NCBI GenBank assembly: GCA_032160165.1
Contig: JAVHWA010000035.1
Location: 62,001-126,000, forward strand
DNA length: 64,000 nucleotides
DNA from: QHXM01 sp032160165
GTDB taxonomy: Bacteria > Acidobacteriota > Blastocatellia > Pyrinomonadales > Pyrinomonadaceae
Direction: 5' to 3'
Made by a program: the position numbers and the translations under genes. Below the pieces are notes generated by a model, which was not told the origin of the DNA, ran no database searches, and saw only the letters and a list, made by a program, of their open reading frames with translations. Shown here one piece after another: positions 1 to 8,489 of this stretch; position 1 is the stretch's first letter; every line of letters begins with the position of its first letter.

Positions 1-506
1 GCGGCTTCGCTGCACTCCTTTACGATAAATTCCAGCAGCGCTTTCCCAAACAGCACCTGTCGCACATCCAATGGCCCTGACGCCAGACGTGATGTCCGGC
101 TTTGCTTAGCCACAGCTTCGTATTCCGGAACCGAATTGACCACTAGCCAGTCATCGGATAAACGATACGGAAGCACGGCGTCGTTATCCGTAAACTCATC
201 TCGCACCCGAATACTTCCTTCGTACGAGTGTTGCGAATAACTTGAATCAGTCGCAACCAATCTCCCTGCCAGATCTATGATCAGAATTCCCGCATCGTAC
301 GGTTCAAAGTTTTCTTCTTCGCGAAAGTCGTGAAAAGGCGACGAGTCGGTCACTGGCTTAACGAATCTCGCCACCGCCAAACGCAACTCCTCGATTGTCT
401 CCGGCTCCGCAGTCAGCGCGGCCACCAATGCGTCACCGAAGAATCCGTGCACCGTCCCGCTTATCGTCCTGGTCTGGTCCGCAATTATGAGTTGTATGTA
501 GCTCAT
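1..506 (-). CDS. Hypothetical protein, partial (3' end outside window)
   Basis: The reading frame opens at an ATG at 506 and runs without a stop off the left edge, giving 168 residues. A strong ribosome binding site (GGGGAGGAAGAG) lies directly before the ATG and fixes the start. The protein begins MSYIQLIIADQTRTISG and is acidic and soluble, with no signal peptide or membrane helix. It alternates hydrophobic strand-like stretches (AGILIIDLAGRLVATDSS) with charged segments. I do not recognise a family. A shorter plus-strand frame at 330-521 overlaps it, but that frame lacks a good start site and is probably a shadow. Confidence 0.65.
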   Translation of the reverse strand, partial: MSYIQLIIADQTRTISGTVHGFFGDALVAALTAEPETIEELRLAVARFVKPVTDSSPFHDFREEENFEPYDAGILIIDLAGRLVATDSSYSQHSYEGSIRVRDEFTDNDAVLPYRLSDDWLVVNSVPEYEAVAKQSRTSRLASGPLDVRQVLFGKALLEFIVKECSEA

Positions 507-796
507 CTCTTCCTCCCCTAGTCAAAAGACGTTCATCATTCTCTAAGGGTGGAAGCGGGGCGTGGAGGTAGGCATCGCACTGCGCCTGGCAGCGCCTGCT
601 CGATCGATTGGTGGAACGGATTTCAATCCGCTGACGGGTGGCGCTCTTCTAAAGTGAGGAAGAGCAGCTTTCGGCTTCGGGGCGAGTTGTTTTCGGGCCG
701 CTGTGGAGGCGGTCTGTTTCCTCATTTAGGGGCGCCCGTGAAGGACGCCCCTAAGGTTTCAATCCGGATCCCGATGAGGCAGATTGGAAAGGGCCC
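507..796. repeat. Intergenic hairpin region with a strong inverted repeat at 726-754
   Basis: This gap of about 290 bp holds no convincing gene. At 726-754 the sequence TTAGGGGCG is followed 11 bases later by its perfect reverse complement CGCCCCTAA, a strong hairpin. A GGATTTCAATCC palindrome lies near 610-630 and a related TTTCAATCCGGAT word near 757-769. The make-up resembles the paired-hairpin repeats found elsewhere in the window (for example 9387-9646), but I cannot pair the arms fully here. The hairpin could also end transcription of the minus-strand gene to the left or right. Confidence 0.5.
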
Positions 797-1078
797 TCAG
801 GCCCGGCGTCCGGCGACAAGCCGGTAGATCGCCAGCAGGACCAGGGCGCCGATCACGCCAAAGCCTATCTTGGCAAAGAAGCCCGTGTCTCCAAATCCCG
901 CAGTCGGCCTGGCGAGTTTCAAATAGTGAGCCAGCCACCCGGCCAGGACCGCACCGGCAATGCCAAGCAGCATGGTGATGGCGCAACCTCCGGGGTCCTT
1001 GCCCGGCATAAGAATTTTGGCGATTACACCTGCGATCAGGCCCACGATAATCCACGATAATATGTCCCAGAATCCCAT
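797..1078 (-). CDS. GlsB/YeaQ/YmgE family stress-response membrane protein
   Basis: A 93-residue protein with three predicted membrane helices. It opens with MGFWDILSWIIVGLIAG, followed by a Gly-rich turn (KILMPGKDPGGCAIT) and a second helix (MLLGIAGAVLAGWLAHYL). It ends with GFGVIGALVLLAIYRLVAG. The Pro-Gly-x-Asp-Pro-Gly-Gly motif between helices 1 and 2 is typical of the transglycosylase-associated (GlsB/YeaQ/YmgE) family. These are small inner-membrane proteins linked to general stress, with no known enzymatic activity. The start has a GAGAGG ribosome site. A second family member lies at 32544-32819. Confidence 0.9.
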   Translation of the reverse strand: MGFWDILSWIIVGLIAGVIAKILMPGKDPGGCAITMLLGIAGAVLAGWLAHYLKLARPTAGFGDTGFFAKIGFGVIGALVLLAIYRLVAGRRA

Positions 1079-1273
1079 ATAGCCTCTCTTCTTGTGAAAG
1101 CACGCTCTACCAGCGGGCTTGCGATTGTGAATAACACTCGCATGCCCTGCCCAGAGGAGAGGGTCGAGCGAGCTTTCAAGTCGATCAATAAATCTCGACT
1201 ACTTCATAGTTCCTGACTGTTCGATAGCGGCAGCGCGAATTTTATGGACGCCCGGCTCCGCTGTCAATGAAAT

Positions 1274-2485
1274 TCAGTGACCGGCGCGAGTAGAGGACAA
1301 ACGGTAGGCCTGTCGGCGGACCGCCTCGGAAACGTTTCGATTCTGAGAAATGTTCTGAAGGTCACGGGTGTGAATTCTCGGCAGGATGTTGATCGCAGTT
1401 GGGATTGGGGTCCGTGGGTTACGCACAAGGTTGAGGATAATGGGGTACGAGCGGGCCCATGCGCGGTTCATCGCAATGGCCCGCAGCACTTCGTCGGAAA
1501 CGGTCCGCATCGCAGCTATGCTCTCAACTTCCTGATCGGTGACGCGCGGGTTGTGAATAACGGCCGATGCCACAACTCGATTGGAATCGCGTATCAGGAT
1601 TGAGCGGGCCTCACGGTCGCCTTTGAGGCCAAGCTTGACCCGGTCCCTGACCGTCATCAGCATGACGCGACGGATGAGCGAAATGCGTTCCGGTTGAAGC
1701 TCTTTTCCCTCTCTGCGGCTGTCGGCAATGATGCGCTCGGCGTTGGCTACGCGCTGCTCATACGATTCCTCGATGAGTTCTTCGAATCGTTCCAGCGCCA
1801 GCCACGAATCGTCAATTTCATCGTCTGAAACTTCGATATGCGCGGCGATGGTCCAGGCGTCCTCCACCGAAAGCCATTCAGAGGCGCCGACGGATTCAGA
1901 TTTTTCCATAAACTCGGCCGCGGCGACCTGCCCGCGCGCGCGCAACTCTTCCGCGATCTGTTGTGCCCCGCGCTCTTTCTCGAAGAATTCGCGCCGCGTC
2001 TCACGCACGCGTCGTTCAGCTTCCGGAGTGCGGGCTGGGTTATTAATGACTGCTTCGATTATGGCGGGAGTACGAATCAAGCGCTGTTGATTCACCGTGA
2101 TGAGTTCCAGCAACGGGCCGTCTGAAGTGTTCCCCGCCAGCAGAGCGATGGCTTCGTCCGGGGTTCGCGCATTGAGGGTCACGGCCTCGTGGATGTCACG
2201 GCCAAGATCGGCCCTACCGGCGAAATAGCCGAGCACTGAAGGCGCAACGTCGGTCGATGATGCCAAGCTAAGTAGCCCCTCGGGCTCCTGAGTCGCGAGC
2301 GTTTCCTGGGCGGCGCTAACAATCGCGGGCACGCCACTCGATTGTAGAGCGACTAACGCCTCCAGCATGTCTGCCTGATCGAGAGGTAACATCCCGCGGG
2401 CCGCGGCCATCTGAGCACCCTGGGGCGCTGTGCCGGCAACGATGGCCTGCACGACCGGGTTTGAAGATGTGGCGTTGGTACTCAC
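1274..2485 (-). CDS. Hypothetical alpha-helical repeat protein
   Basis: A 403-residue cytoplasmic protein starting at GTG (codons read GTG AGT ACC AAC). It has no signal peptide or membrane helix. Short helical units recur, with motifs such as NPARTPEAER, NPRVTDQEVE and NPRTPIPTAINIL, so it is probably a HEAT- or leucine-rich-variant-like solenoid. The middle (residues about 165-300) is strongly charged and may form a coiled coil. Its gene lies only 14 bp behind the TPR/TonB gene and about 0.9 kb behind secA on the same strand, so the three could share a transcript. Similar NPRTP-repeat proteins are, from memory, common in Acidobacteria and Myxobacteria, but I know of no assigned function. 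Confidence 0.8.
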   Translation of the reverse strand: MSTNATSSNPVVQAIVAGTAPQGAQMAAARGMLPLDQADMLEALVALQSSGVPAIVSAAQETLATQEPEGLLSLASSTDVAPSVLGYFAGRADLGRDIHEAVTLNARTPDEAIALLAGNTSDGPLLELITVNQQRLIRTPAIIEAVINNPARTPEAERRVRETRREFFEKERGAQQIAEELRARGQVAAAEFMEKSESVGASEWLSVEDAWTIAAHIEVSDDEIDDSWLALERFEELIEESYEQRVANAERIIADSRREGKELQPERISLIRRVMLMTVRDRVKLGLKGDREARSILIRDSNRVVASAVIHNPRVTDQEVESIAAMRTVSDEVLRAIAMNRAWARSYPIILNLVRNPRTPIPTAINILPRIHTRDLQNISQNRNVSEAVRRQAYRLSSTRAGH

Positions 2486-2499
2486 TCTGATTGGGCTCT

Positions 2500-3324
2500 T
2501 TAATAGAGGCTGAAATTGTATTCGATTTGAATGAATTGAGAGACTGGCTGCCCGTTGACCGTCGCGGGAATAAACTTAATACTTCGGGCGGCCTGAACGG
2601 ACCCTAGCGTCAGACCGAAGGGAAGTCCCTGGATAACCCGGATGCCTCTGACCTTGCCGTCGAAGGCGAAGACTGCGCGGATGACGACCGTTCCCGCGAT
2701 GTTATTCTTCCTGGCTTCCTCCGTGTATTGGGGTTCTGTTCTTCGCAGGATCCGCGCTTTCGTCATCACTTCACTGGGAGGATAAACCTTGTTCAGGCGG
2801 CCATTCTGGTTCTCGTCGCCCGCCATTCCCTCGTACTCGCGCAACACTTCCGAGCGTATGACCCAGTCCTGAACTTTTGAAGACGAAAGCTTTGGGCTGA
2901 GCTTCAAGTACCTCTGTGCGCTTTCAGCCGCTATTAGCAGTTGAGTCTTAAATTGCTGGCGAACCTTATCCGAAGGGAAAGTTGAGAACATCCATTCAAG
3001 TATGTTTTCCCCACCAATTGTCGCCCGCTCATAAGCCTTGCGCGTGTCCTTCGGTTTGCCCTGCCGTTCGTATGCGAGTCCAAGATAGTACCAGCCGGCG
3101 ACCATGTCCTCGCGCCTGTTAAGCGCGTTGCGGAGCATAATGATCGCGCCCTGGTCATCGCCCCTATCGTAAAGTTCTATGCCGCGCTTTGCTTCGTCCG
3201 CCGCGGACATCGCCGAGATTTGCTGCGCGTAAAGCCCGGCGTGCGAGCCGCCGAAAGGAACTTCAGCGCCAATGAGAATCGTCAGACAGACAAAAGGCAG
3301 AACAAAACGGCGAATGCTATGCAT
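2500..3324 (-). CDS. Secreted TPR protein with C-terminal TonB domain
   Basis: A 274-residue exported protein. Residues 1-34 form a signal peptide (hydrophobic RFVLPFVCLTILIGAE, then LYAQQ). A TPR-like unit follows at about 40-95 (AKRGIELYDRGDDQGAIIMLRNAL, here only described in part, then GWYYLGLAYERQGK). Residues about 185-274 match a TonB C-terminal domain, with PQYTEEARKNNIAGTVVIRA, FDGKVRGIRVIQGLP, AARSIKFIPATVNGQPV and a final beta strand. There is no N-terminal membrane anchor beyond the signal peptide, so it may be a free periplasmic TonB-like partner rather than a classical energy transducer. It lies 29 bp downstream of secA. Confidence 0.88.
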   Translation of the reverse strand: MHSIRRFVLPFVCLTILIGAEVPFGGSHAGLYAQQISAMSAADEAKRGIELYDRGDDQGAIIMLRNALNRREDMVAGWYYLGLAYERQGKPKDTRKAYERATIGGENILEWMFSTFPSDKVRQQFKTQLLIAAESAQRYLKLSPKLSSSKVQDWVIRSEVLREYEGMAGDENQNGRLNKVYPPSEVMTKARILRRTEPQYTEEARKNNIAGTVVIRAVFAFDGKVRGIRVIQGLPFGLTLGSVQAARSIKFIPATVNGQPVSQFIQIEYNFSLY

Positions 3325-3353
3325 GGAGATGTTCTATAGTTCTGCACGGTCAT

Positions 3354-6113
3354 TCAGGCGCCGCAACACTTCTTAAACTTCTTGCCTGAGCCACAGGGGC
3401 ACAGTTCGTTTCGACCGACCTTGGGTTGGTCCCGCGTGACGGTCTTGACCTTGCCCGCTTCTTCGCCGGCTGCGGATGCGCCCTGGTTCGGACCGGTAAA
3501 GTTAAGCGAAGAACGACGCGGCGCTCTGCGTTGACGCAGCGCCTCCGGCGGTTGCTCCGCTACGACCTGAAGGTTGAAAAGGGAACGGATCGTGTTCTGA
3601 TCGATGCGATCGAGCATCTCCTGAAACATATCAAAGCTCTGCTTCTTATACTCGACCAGCGGGTCCTTCTGGCCGTATCCGACCAGCCCGATGCCCTGCT
3701 TGAGGTGGTCAATCGAGAGCAGGTGATCTTTCCATTGTGCGTCGATGATGTTGAGCATGATGATGCGCTCGTAAGTGCGCATCGCTTCGACGCCGATCTG
3801 CTGCTCCTTCTCGGCGTACGTGACCTTGAGCTTTTCCCAAATGCTGTCTTCGACTTCTTCCGAGGTCCCGGCTGCGAAATCAATCGCTTCGCCTTCCGCA
3901 TCAAAATCGTAAATGGCATGAAGCTGAATGCTGTAGTTCTCAACGTCCCAATCTTCTGGGTCCGCTTCCGGATTGATGTATTGTTTCGTCAGGTCCGCCA
4001 GCAGGTCGCGAGCAACGCCTTTTTCGCCCAACAGAAATTCGCGCTGGTCCGGCTCTTCCATCAACTGACGGCGCAAGGTGTATATCGTCTCGCGCTGTCT
4101 ATTCATGACGTCGTCATACTCGAGCAGGTGTTTGCGCGATTCAAAGTTGCGGCCTTCGACAGACTTTTGCGCTGCTTCGATCCGTTTTGAGACCATCTTC
4201 GATTCGATGGCGACGCCCTTCTCCATTCCCAAACGCTGCATCAGGGCCTTAACGCGGTCGCCCGCGAAGATGCGCATCAGGTCGTCTTCGAGGGAGAGGA
4301 AAAAGCGAGACAAACCCGGATCGCCCTGGCGTCCCGAACGTCCTCGGAGCTGATTGTCTATTCGGCGCGACTCGTGCCGTTCGGTGCCGATGATGTACAG
4401 ACCGCCGAGGCCCACCACCTCTTTGTGTTCTTCTTCGACGATGCGCTTGGAACGAGCTACCGCCTGCTCCCATTGATCGTCCGAAACATCATCGGGGTCG
4501 ATCTCTTCCTTCTTTAAGAATTCGCGCGCCATGAACTCAGGGTTGCCGCCGAGAAGGATGTCCGTTCCGCGCCCAGCCATGTTGGTGGCGATGGTGACGG
4601 CGCCACGGCGTCCGGCCTGCGCCACAATCTCAGCTTCGCGCTCGTGATACTTCGCGTTCAGCACGTTGTGTGGGACGCCAACCTTCTGTAGGCGGCGCGC
4701 GATGAGCTCTGAGTTTTCGACTGAAACCGTACCGACCAGCGCCGGCTGCCCTTTCTCGTGGCATTCCTGGATCTCCGAGACGACGGCGTCCCATTTTTCA
4801 GGCAACGTGCGATAGATAGAGTCGGGAGCATCCTCGCGAACCATCGGCTGGTTCGTGGGTACAACCATCACATCGAGTTTGTAGGTCGAGTGAAATTCGG
4901 CGGCCTCGGTCTCGGCAGTTCCGGTCATGCCCGAGAGCTTTTCGTAAAGCCGGAAATAGTTTTGCAGTGTGATAGTCGCCAGCGTCTGGTTCTCTCTTTC
5001 AATCTTGACGCCCTCTTTCGCTTCCACTGCCTGGTGCAACCCGTCGGACCAGCGGCGCCCCTTCATGAGGCGGCCGGTAAAGTCGTCGACGATGATGACC
5101 TCACCTTCCTGCACCACATACTGATGATCGAGCCTGTAGAGCGTGTGCGCCTTCAGGGCCTGCTCGACACAGTGGAGCAGCTCCATGTTTGACGGATCGT
5201 AAAGATTGCCTACGCCCAACAAGCGCTCGGCCTTGTCAACGCCATCTTCGGTCAACACCGCCGTGTGCTGCTTTTCATCGACAACGTAGTCGCCTGTCTT
5301 CTTGCCGTCGACCTCCTCGCCTTTGCGCAACTGAGGAATGATCTGGTCCGCTTTGTAATACTTGTCCGTCGCTTCGTCCGAGGCGCCTGAGATGATTAAG
5401 GGAGTGCGCGCTTCATCTATCAGGATCGAGTCGACCTCGTCGACTACCGCGAAGTAGTGCCCACGCTGGACGCAGGTGGCGAGGTCGAATTTCATGTTGT
5501 CGCGGAGATAGTCAAACCCGAACTCGTTGTTTGTTCCGTAAGTGATATCTGCGGCGTAGGCCGTCTGGCGCTCAAAGTCGTCCATGTCGTTTTGAATGCA
5601 GCCCACCTCGAGGCCCAGAAAACGGTGGATCTGTCCCATCCATTCAGCGTCGCGAGCAGCCAGATAGTCGTTGACCGTCACCACGTGAACGCCGCCACGA
5701 CCCGTCAGCGAGTTCAGATAAGCGGGAAGAGTAGCTACCAGGGTCTTACCCTCACCGGTGCGCATCTCCGCGATCTTGCCCTGGTGCAGGACCAATCCTC
5801 CAATCAACTGGACATCAAAGTGGCGCATGCCGGTGGAACGCAGGCTGGCTTCGCGCACGGTGGCAAAAGCCTCGGGCAGCAATTCGTCGAGTATCTCGCG
5901 TTCGAGCCGCTTGCGATCTTCGGGATCGCGAGCGTCGGCGACGGCACGCGCCACGGTTTCTTTGAACTGGGCAGTGCGGGCGCGCAATTCATCGTCGGAG
6001 AGTTTCTTAACGGACGGCTCAAGCGCGTTGATTTGATCGATGATCGGCTGAATGGACTTAAGGTAGCGCTGGTTACTGCTGCCGAAAACTTTGGTTAGTA
6101 ACTTGTCAATCAT
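3354..6113 (-). CDS. secA: Preprotein translocase ATPase SecA
   Basis: A 919-residue protein, full length for SecA, the ATPase motor that pushes unfolded preproteins through SecYEG. Residues 117-124 form the Walker A motif (MRTGEGKT) after a typical helical start (MIDKLLTKVFGSSNQR). The DEAD-type box reads VVDEVDSILIDEARTPLIIS. Later come the motor and cross-linking motifs TNMAGRGTDILLGGNPEF and RIDNQLRGRSGRQGDPG. The last residues form a zinc-binding SEC-C tail with Cys-x-Cys-x8-Cys-Cys (NELCPCGSGKKFKKCCGA), used for SecB and phospholipid contact. It appears to head a minus-strand cluster with the TPR/TonB and repeat-protein genes. Confidence 0.99.
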   Translation of the reverse strand: MIDKLLTKVFGSSNQRYLKSIQPIIDQINALEPSVKKLSDDELRARTAQFKETVARAVADARDPEDRKRLEREILDELLPEAFATVREASLRSTGMRHFDVQLIGGLVLHQGKIAEMRTGEGKTLVATLPAYLNSLTGRGGVHVVTVNDYLAARDAEWMGQIHRFLGLEVGCIQNDMDDFERQTAYAADITYGTNNEFGFDYLRDNMKFDLATCVQRGHYFAVVDEVDSILIDEARTPLIISGASDEATDKYYKADQIIPQLRKGEEVDGKKTGDYVVDEKQHTAVLTEDGVDKAERLLGVGNLYDPSNMELLHCVEQALKAHTLYRLDHQYVVQEGEVIIVDDFTGRLMKGRRWSDGLHQAVEAKEGVKIERENQTLATITLQNYFRLYEKLSGMTGTAETEAAEFHSTYKLDVMVVPTNQPMVREDAPDSIYRTLPEKWDAVVSEIQECHEKGQPALVGTVSVENSELIARRLQKVGVPHNVLNAKYHEREAEIVAQAGRRGAVTIATNMAGRGTDILLGGNPEFMAREFLKKEEIDPDDVSDDQWEQAVARSKRIVEEEHKEVVGLGGLYIIGTERHESRRIDNQLRGRSGRQGDPGLSRFFLSLEDDLMRIFAGDRVKALMQRLGMEKGVAIESKMVSKRIEAAQKSVEGRNFESRKHLLEYDDVMNRQRETIYTLRRQLMEEPDQREFLLGEKGVARDLLADLTKQYINPEADPEDWDVENYSIQLHAIYDFDAEGEAIDFAAGTSEEVEDSIWEKLKVTYAEKEQQIGVEAMRTYERIIMLNIIDAQWKDHLLSIDHLKQGIGLVGYGQKDPLVEYKKQSFDMFQEMLDRIDQNTIRSLFNLQVVAEQPPEALRQRRAPRRSSLNFTGPNQGASAAGEEAGKVKTVTRDQPKVGRNELCPCGSGKKFKKCCGA

Positions 6114-6267
6114 GGTCGTTCAGGTCCTATTGAATATTATGAAGCGCACGGTTAAGAAGCGAAATTCAGACGCTTCGGCGCGTAACAGGCGATTGTAGTT
6201 GAGCCGGGAAACCTAAGGCAAGCGAGTGCAGTTTTGAAGGGCGTGCGCGTCCGATCGCAGACTCTGC

Positions 6268-6651
6268 TCAGCTCACGGCTGGCTCATTTGCCAGCACATC
6301 TGAGAGATCTGCGCGTGGTAGGTTGGTGACTATCAGGACCTGATTGCGTTCAACGAGAGGCTTGGTACTTTGATAACGAAGAGGTTGAGATTGTATGAGT
6401 TTTCGAGAATTTGCGATTGAGAAATACGAAATGTTAGCTGCAGCGAGCTTCCCCGCCTGATAGTGAGAATGCGTGTCGGCGGTTACGTTTACGATCAAAT
6501 GTGAGTGCAGCGCCGCAGTAGAGTATCTAACCCCGTCTTTGACTGAGCGCACTGCCATCCGCGGAGGCACACCTACAGCCAACAGACCGATACAGCCGGA
6601 CAGCACGGTGACGAAAAGCGAGGTGTTGATAATTTTGTTCGGCTTCGACAT
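6268..6651 (-). CDS. Possible small secreted hypothetical protein
   Basis: A 127-residue frame with a plausible signal peptide (MSKPNKIINTSLFVTVLSGC and then IGLLAVG) and a polar remainder without recognisable domains. The start has no strong ribosome site (AGATTTCGAGCA precedes it). A 125-residue frame on the plus strand (6473-6850) overlaps it but runs into a repeat element, so the minus frame is the better candidate. It could also be chance coding potential in a gap upstream of secA. Confidence 0.33.
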   Translation of the reverse strand: MSKPNKIINTSLFVTVLSGCIGLLAVGVPPRMAVRSVKDGVRYSTAALHSHLIVNVTADTHSHYQAGKLAAANISYFSIANSRKLIQSQPLRYQSTKPLVERNQVLIVTNLPRADLSDVLANEPAVS

Positions 6652-6760
6652 TGCTCGAAATCTATCTTCTCACAAACCAGGAGTCTTTCCAAAACCAGCC
6701 CGCCAGGGTGGTCAGGTTTACAGTGAGCTAACCGAATCGATGGTTTACAAGAGCCTTAAG

Positions 6761-6958
6761 AGCGCCAACGGCGCGAAATGTAATAGCCTGGGCCAGCGGT
6801 CCAGGAAATGTTCGCATCTAGAATCCACACGCGCTGTAGGCGCGCAATAAAAGGGTCGGCTCTCAAAGCTATTTCGCGCTTTCAGCGCTCCGATGGATGT
6901 TTGTGCGCGAAGACCTGGGCCGTGGGCCCAGGCTATTACATCCCGCGCCGTTGGCGCT
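6761..6958. repeat. Family A paired inverted repeat (34 bp arms)
   Basis: The left arm at 6761-6794 (AGCGCCAACGGCGCGAAATG, then TAATAGCCTGGGCC) returns as a reverse complement at 6925-6958 with only two or so mismatches. Each arm also holds a smaller palindrome (GCGCCAACGGCGC), and the inner flank next to each arm forms another (CCTGGGCC-N-GGTCCAGG type). About 130 bp of spacer separates the arms. It lies between the possible gene at 6268-6651 and the TonB-like gene at 7003. I see no open reading frame in it. Confidence 0.85.
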
Positions 6959-7002
6959 TCGAATGAAAGGTCTCGGCGTAGAGCGAAACTTCAAACTGCC
7001 TC

Positions 7003-7989
7003 TTAGCTCGCAGGTACCTGTTTGGATATCAGCGCGCTGGCCGTAGCACGCGACATGGAGAAGTTGATGATTACGTCTTTGCCCTGCGAAGTCACGCTAC
7101 TGCTCTTCCAATATATGGCTTCATCTTTGTCGCTCAGACTCGCCCCCCAAACAAGGGCATTGAATGCCAATGCCATTTGCGAAGCTCGCACTTCACTGTC
7201 AGCCTCTGAAGCTGCACTCGCAGTGAGCAGACTTTCATTTGCCTTGACGGTTAACACCATTCGATTGGTGTCTTTGAGAAAAACAAGGGCGTGGCTATCG
7301 CTCAGCGCCGAGATGAAATCCAATACCACCTCTCTTAACTTCACGTCGCCCTTCAATACCTTGGGCTCGATATTGTATAGCGACCCATCAGGCTTGCGGT
7401 CAGCGGTAACTACGATTTCGACCGAACCGCTTACATCGAGTTCGCCCGCATCCTTCTTCTTTTTCCATTTGGCAATCGCATCTTTGAACGGCTTCGAATT
7501 TATTTTTGGCGGGCGCTCGACGTTGTTCTCGGCTGCGATCTCGTCCAGTTTCTTATTCCGTTCATCCTCCGCCTTGGGTAGGTCGCCGACGACGCTCTGC
7601 GGATCGACCGGAGTTTTGGGCGTGGCGGTCGGTTCAGGGGTAGGAGTCGGGATCTGGACAGGCGTTGGCCCTGGCACTGGAGTCGGCTGCACAATTACCT
7701 CAGCCGGAGGTGCCGTAGCGCCGACACTGAAGTATCCGTCGGGATATCGAAAGTCCCGACTTACATCGACCATCACTGCTCCGCGTATCTGGGTCTTTTC
7801 GTAATCTTCGTCCACGTACTCCGCTACCGACACGTCGCTGAGGATGTGAAAGGCATCGCGCAATATGGGTACATAGACGAGCGCCGCCAGCGCCAGCCCA
7901 TGCAGCACAAACGAAACCACCGCGAGCTTCGATAGCTTACGCCAGCGCGATGTCTTATTGACCTCGAAATTTGAGAAAATCTCCGCCAT
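7003..7989 (-). CDS. TonB-like membrane-anchored protein with proline-rich periplasmic linker
   Basis: A 328-residue protein. It has a cytoplasmic N-terminus, one membrane helix at about 21-43 (KLAVVSFVLHGLALAALVYV), and a periplasmic part with a long Pro/Thr-rich linker at about 95-135 (PTPVPGPTPVQIPTPTPEP). This is the plan of TonB/TolA energy transducers. The C-terminal region (about 165-328) contains GELDVSGSVEIVVTADRKPDG and a helix-rich end but no clear TonB-C motif; it looks more like the TolA-type fold. I call it TonB/TolA-like on architecture. A ribosome site AGGATAAGA precedes the ATG. Confidence 0.75.
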   Translation of the reverse strand: MAEIFSNFEVNKTSRWRKLSKLAVVSFVLHGLALAALVYVPILRDAFHILSDVSVAEYVDEDYEKTQIRGAVMVDVSRDFRYPDGYFSVGATAPPAEVIVQPTPVPGPTPVQIPTPTPEPTATPKTPVDPQSVVGDLPKAEDERNKKLDEIAAENNVERPPKINSKPFKDAIAKWKKKKDAGELDVSGSVEIVVTADRKPDGSLYNIEPKVLKGDVKLREVVLDFISALSDSHALVFLKDTNRMVLTVKANESLLTASAASEADSEVRASQMALAFNALVWGASLSDKDEAIYWKSSSVTSQGKDVIINFSMSRATASALISKQVPAS

Positions 7990-8489
7990 TTTCTTATCCT
8001 GCTCGCGCCGTTAAACCCTCTGCCGAGCCACGTTCTTAGACGCGTTTAGCCGCTCCTGCGTTGCGAGCGACCATATATAAGTTACCACCAGGCAGCCCCT
8101 ATTCCCAAAGCCAGTCTAACTCAAATCGTGGGTCTGCTTGAGGACTCTGAGATCTCATGCTGTCGGGGAAAGTAGCAAGACCCAAGTCTTAGTCCGCGAA
8201 GCGGACTCTTGAGACTAGCCCAGCGATTCATCGCTGGGGGAACAGTTCGCATTTGAACATGCAGTCCGGGAACCGGACGACGGACGGCCTTCCCTGTGCT
8301 CGCCCCGGAACGGTTTCAGTCGCCCGCTTCACGGGCTCAACCGAATCTCCACACTCTTTACCCAGCATTGAAATGCTGGGCTATTTTCAAGAGTCCGCGA
8401 AGCGCACTAATACACTCTTTCGAATTTGCTTCTCCGATCCCACTCTCTAAGCAAGGGGAGAATCAGATCGCCTGAGTTAGAATGACGCG
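7990..8489. repeat. Intergenic region with family A inverted repeat (8191-8239 / 8361-8408)
   Basis: This 500 bp gap between divergent genes has no convincing coding sequence. The unit at 8191-8239 contains two hairpins (AGTCCGCGAAGCGGACT and CCCAGCGATTCATCGCTGGG). It recurs in reverse orientation at 8361-8408 (CCCAGCATTGAAATGCTGGG, then CTATTTTCAAGAGTCCGCGAAGCG). The central loop bases differ while the stems are kept by matched changes, as expected for a repeat selected for its folded form. The helicase promoter lies at the right edge. Confidence 0.8.
8478..8489 (+). promoter_or_regulatory. Candidate -10 box giving a leaderless helicase mRNA
   Basis: TAGAAT at 8478-8483 is followed by six bases and then the ATG at 8490. 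There is no Shine-Dalgarno sequence. The same TAGAAT-N6-ATG layout occurs at 15875-15889, which suggests that transcription starts at the A of the start codon. No good -35 box is visible. This is inference from two matching sites only. Confidence 0.4.

Noticed and set aside
3426..4190. 254-residue plus-strand frame over the secA region
   Set aside because: It is a shadow of secA with no domain and no ribosome site. The same holds for the long frame at 5457-6098.
6473..6850. 125-residue plus-strand frame
   Set aside because: It runs into the inverted repeat that starts at 6761 and overlaps the better minus-strand candidate.
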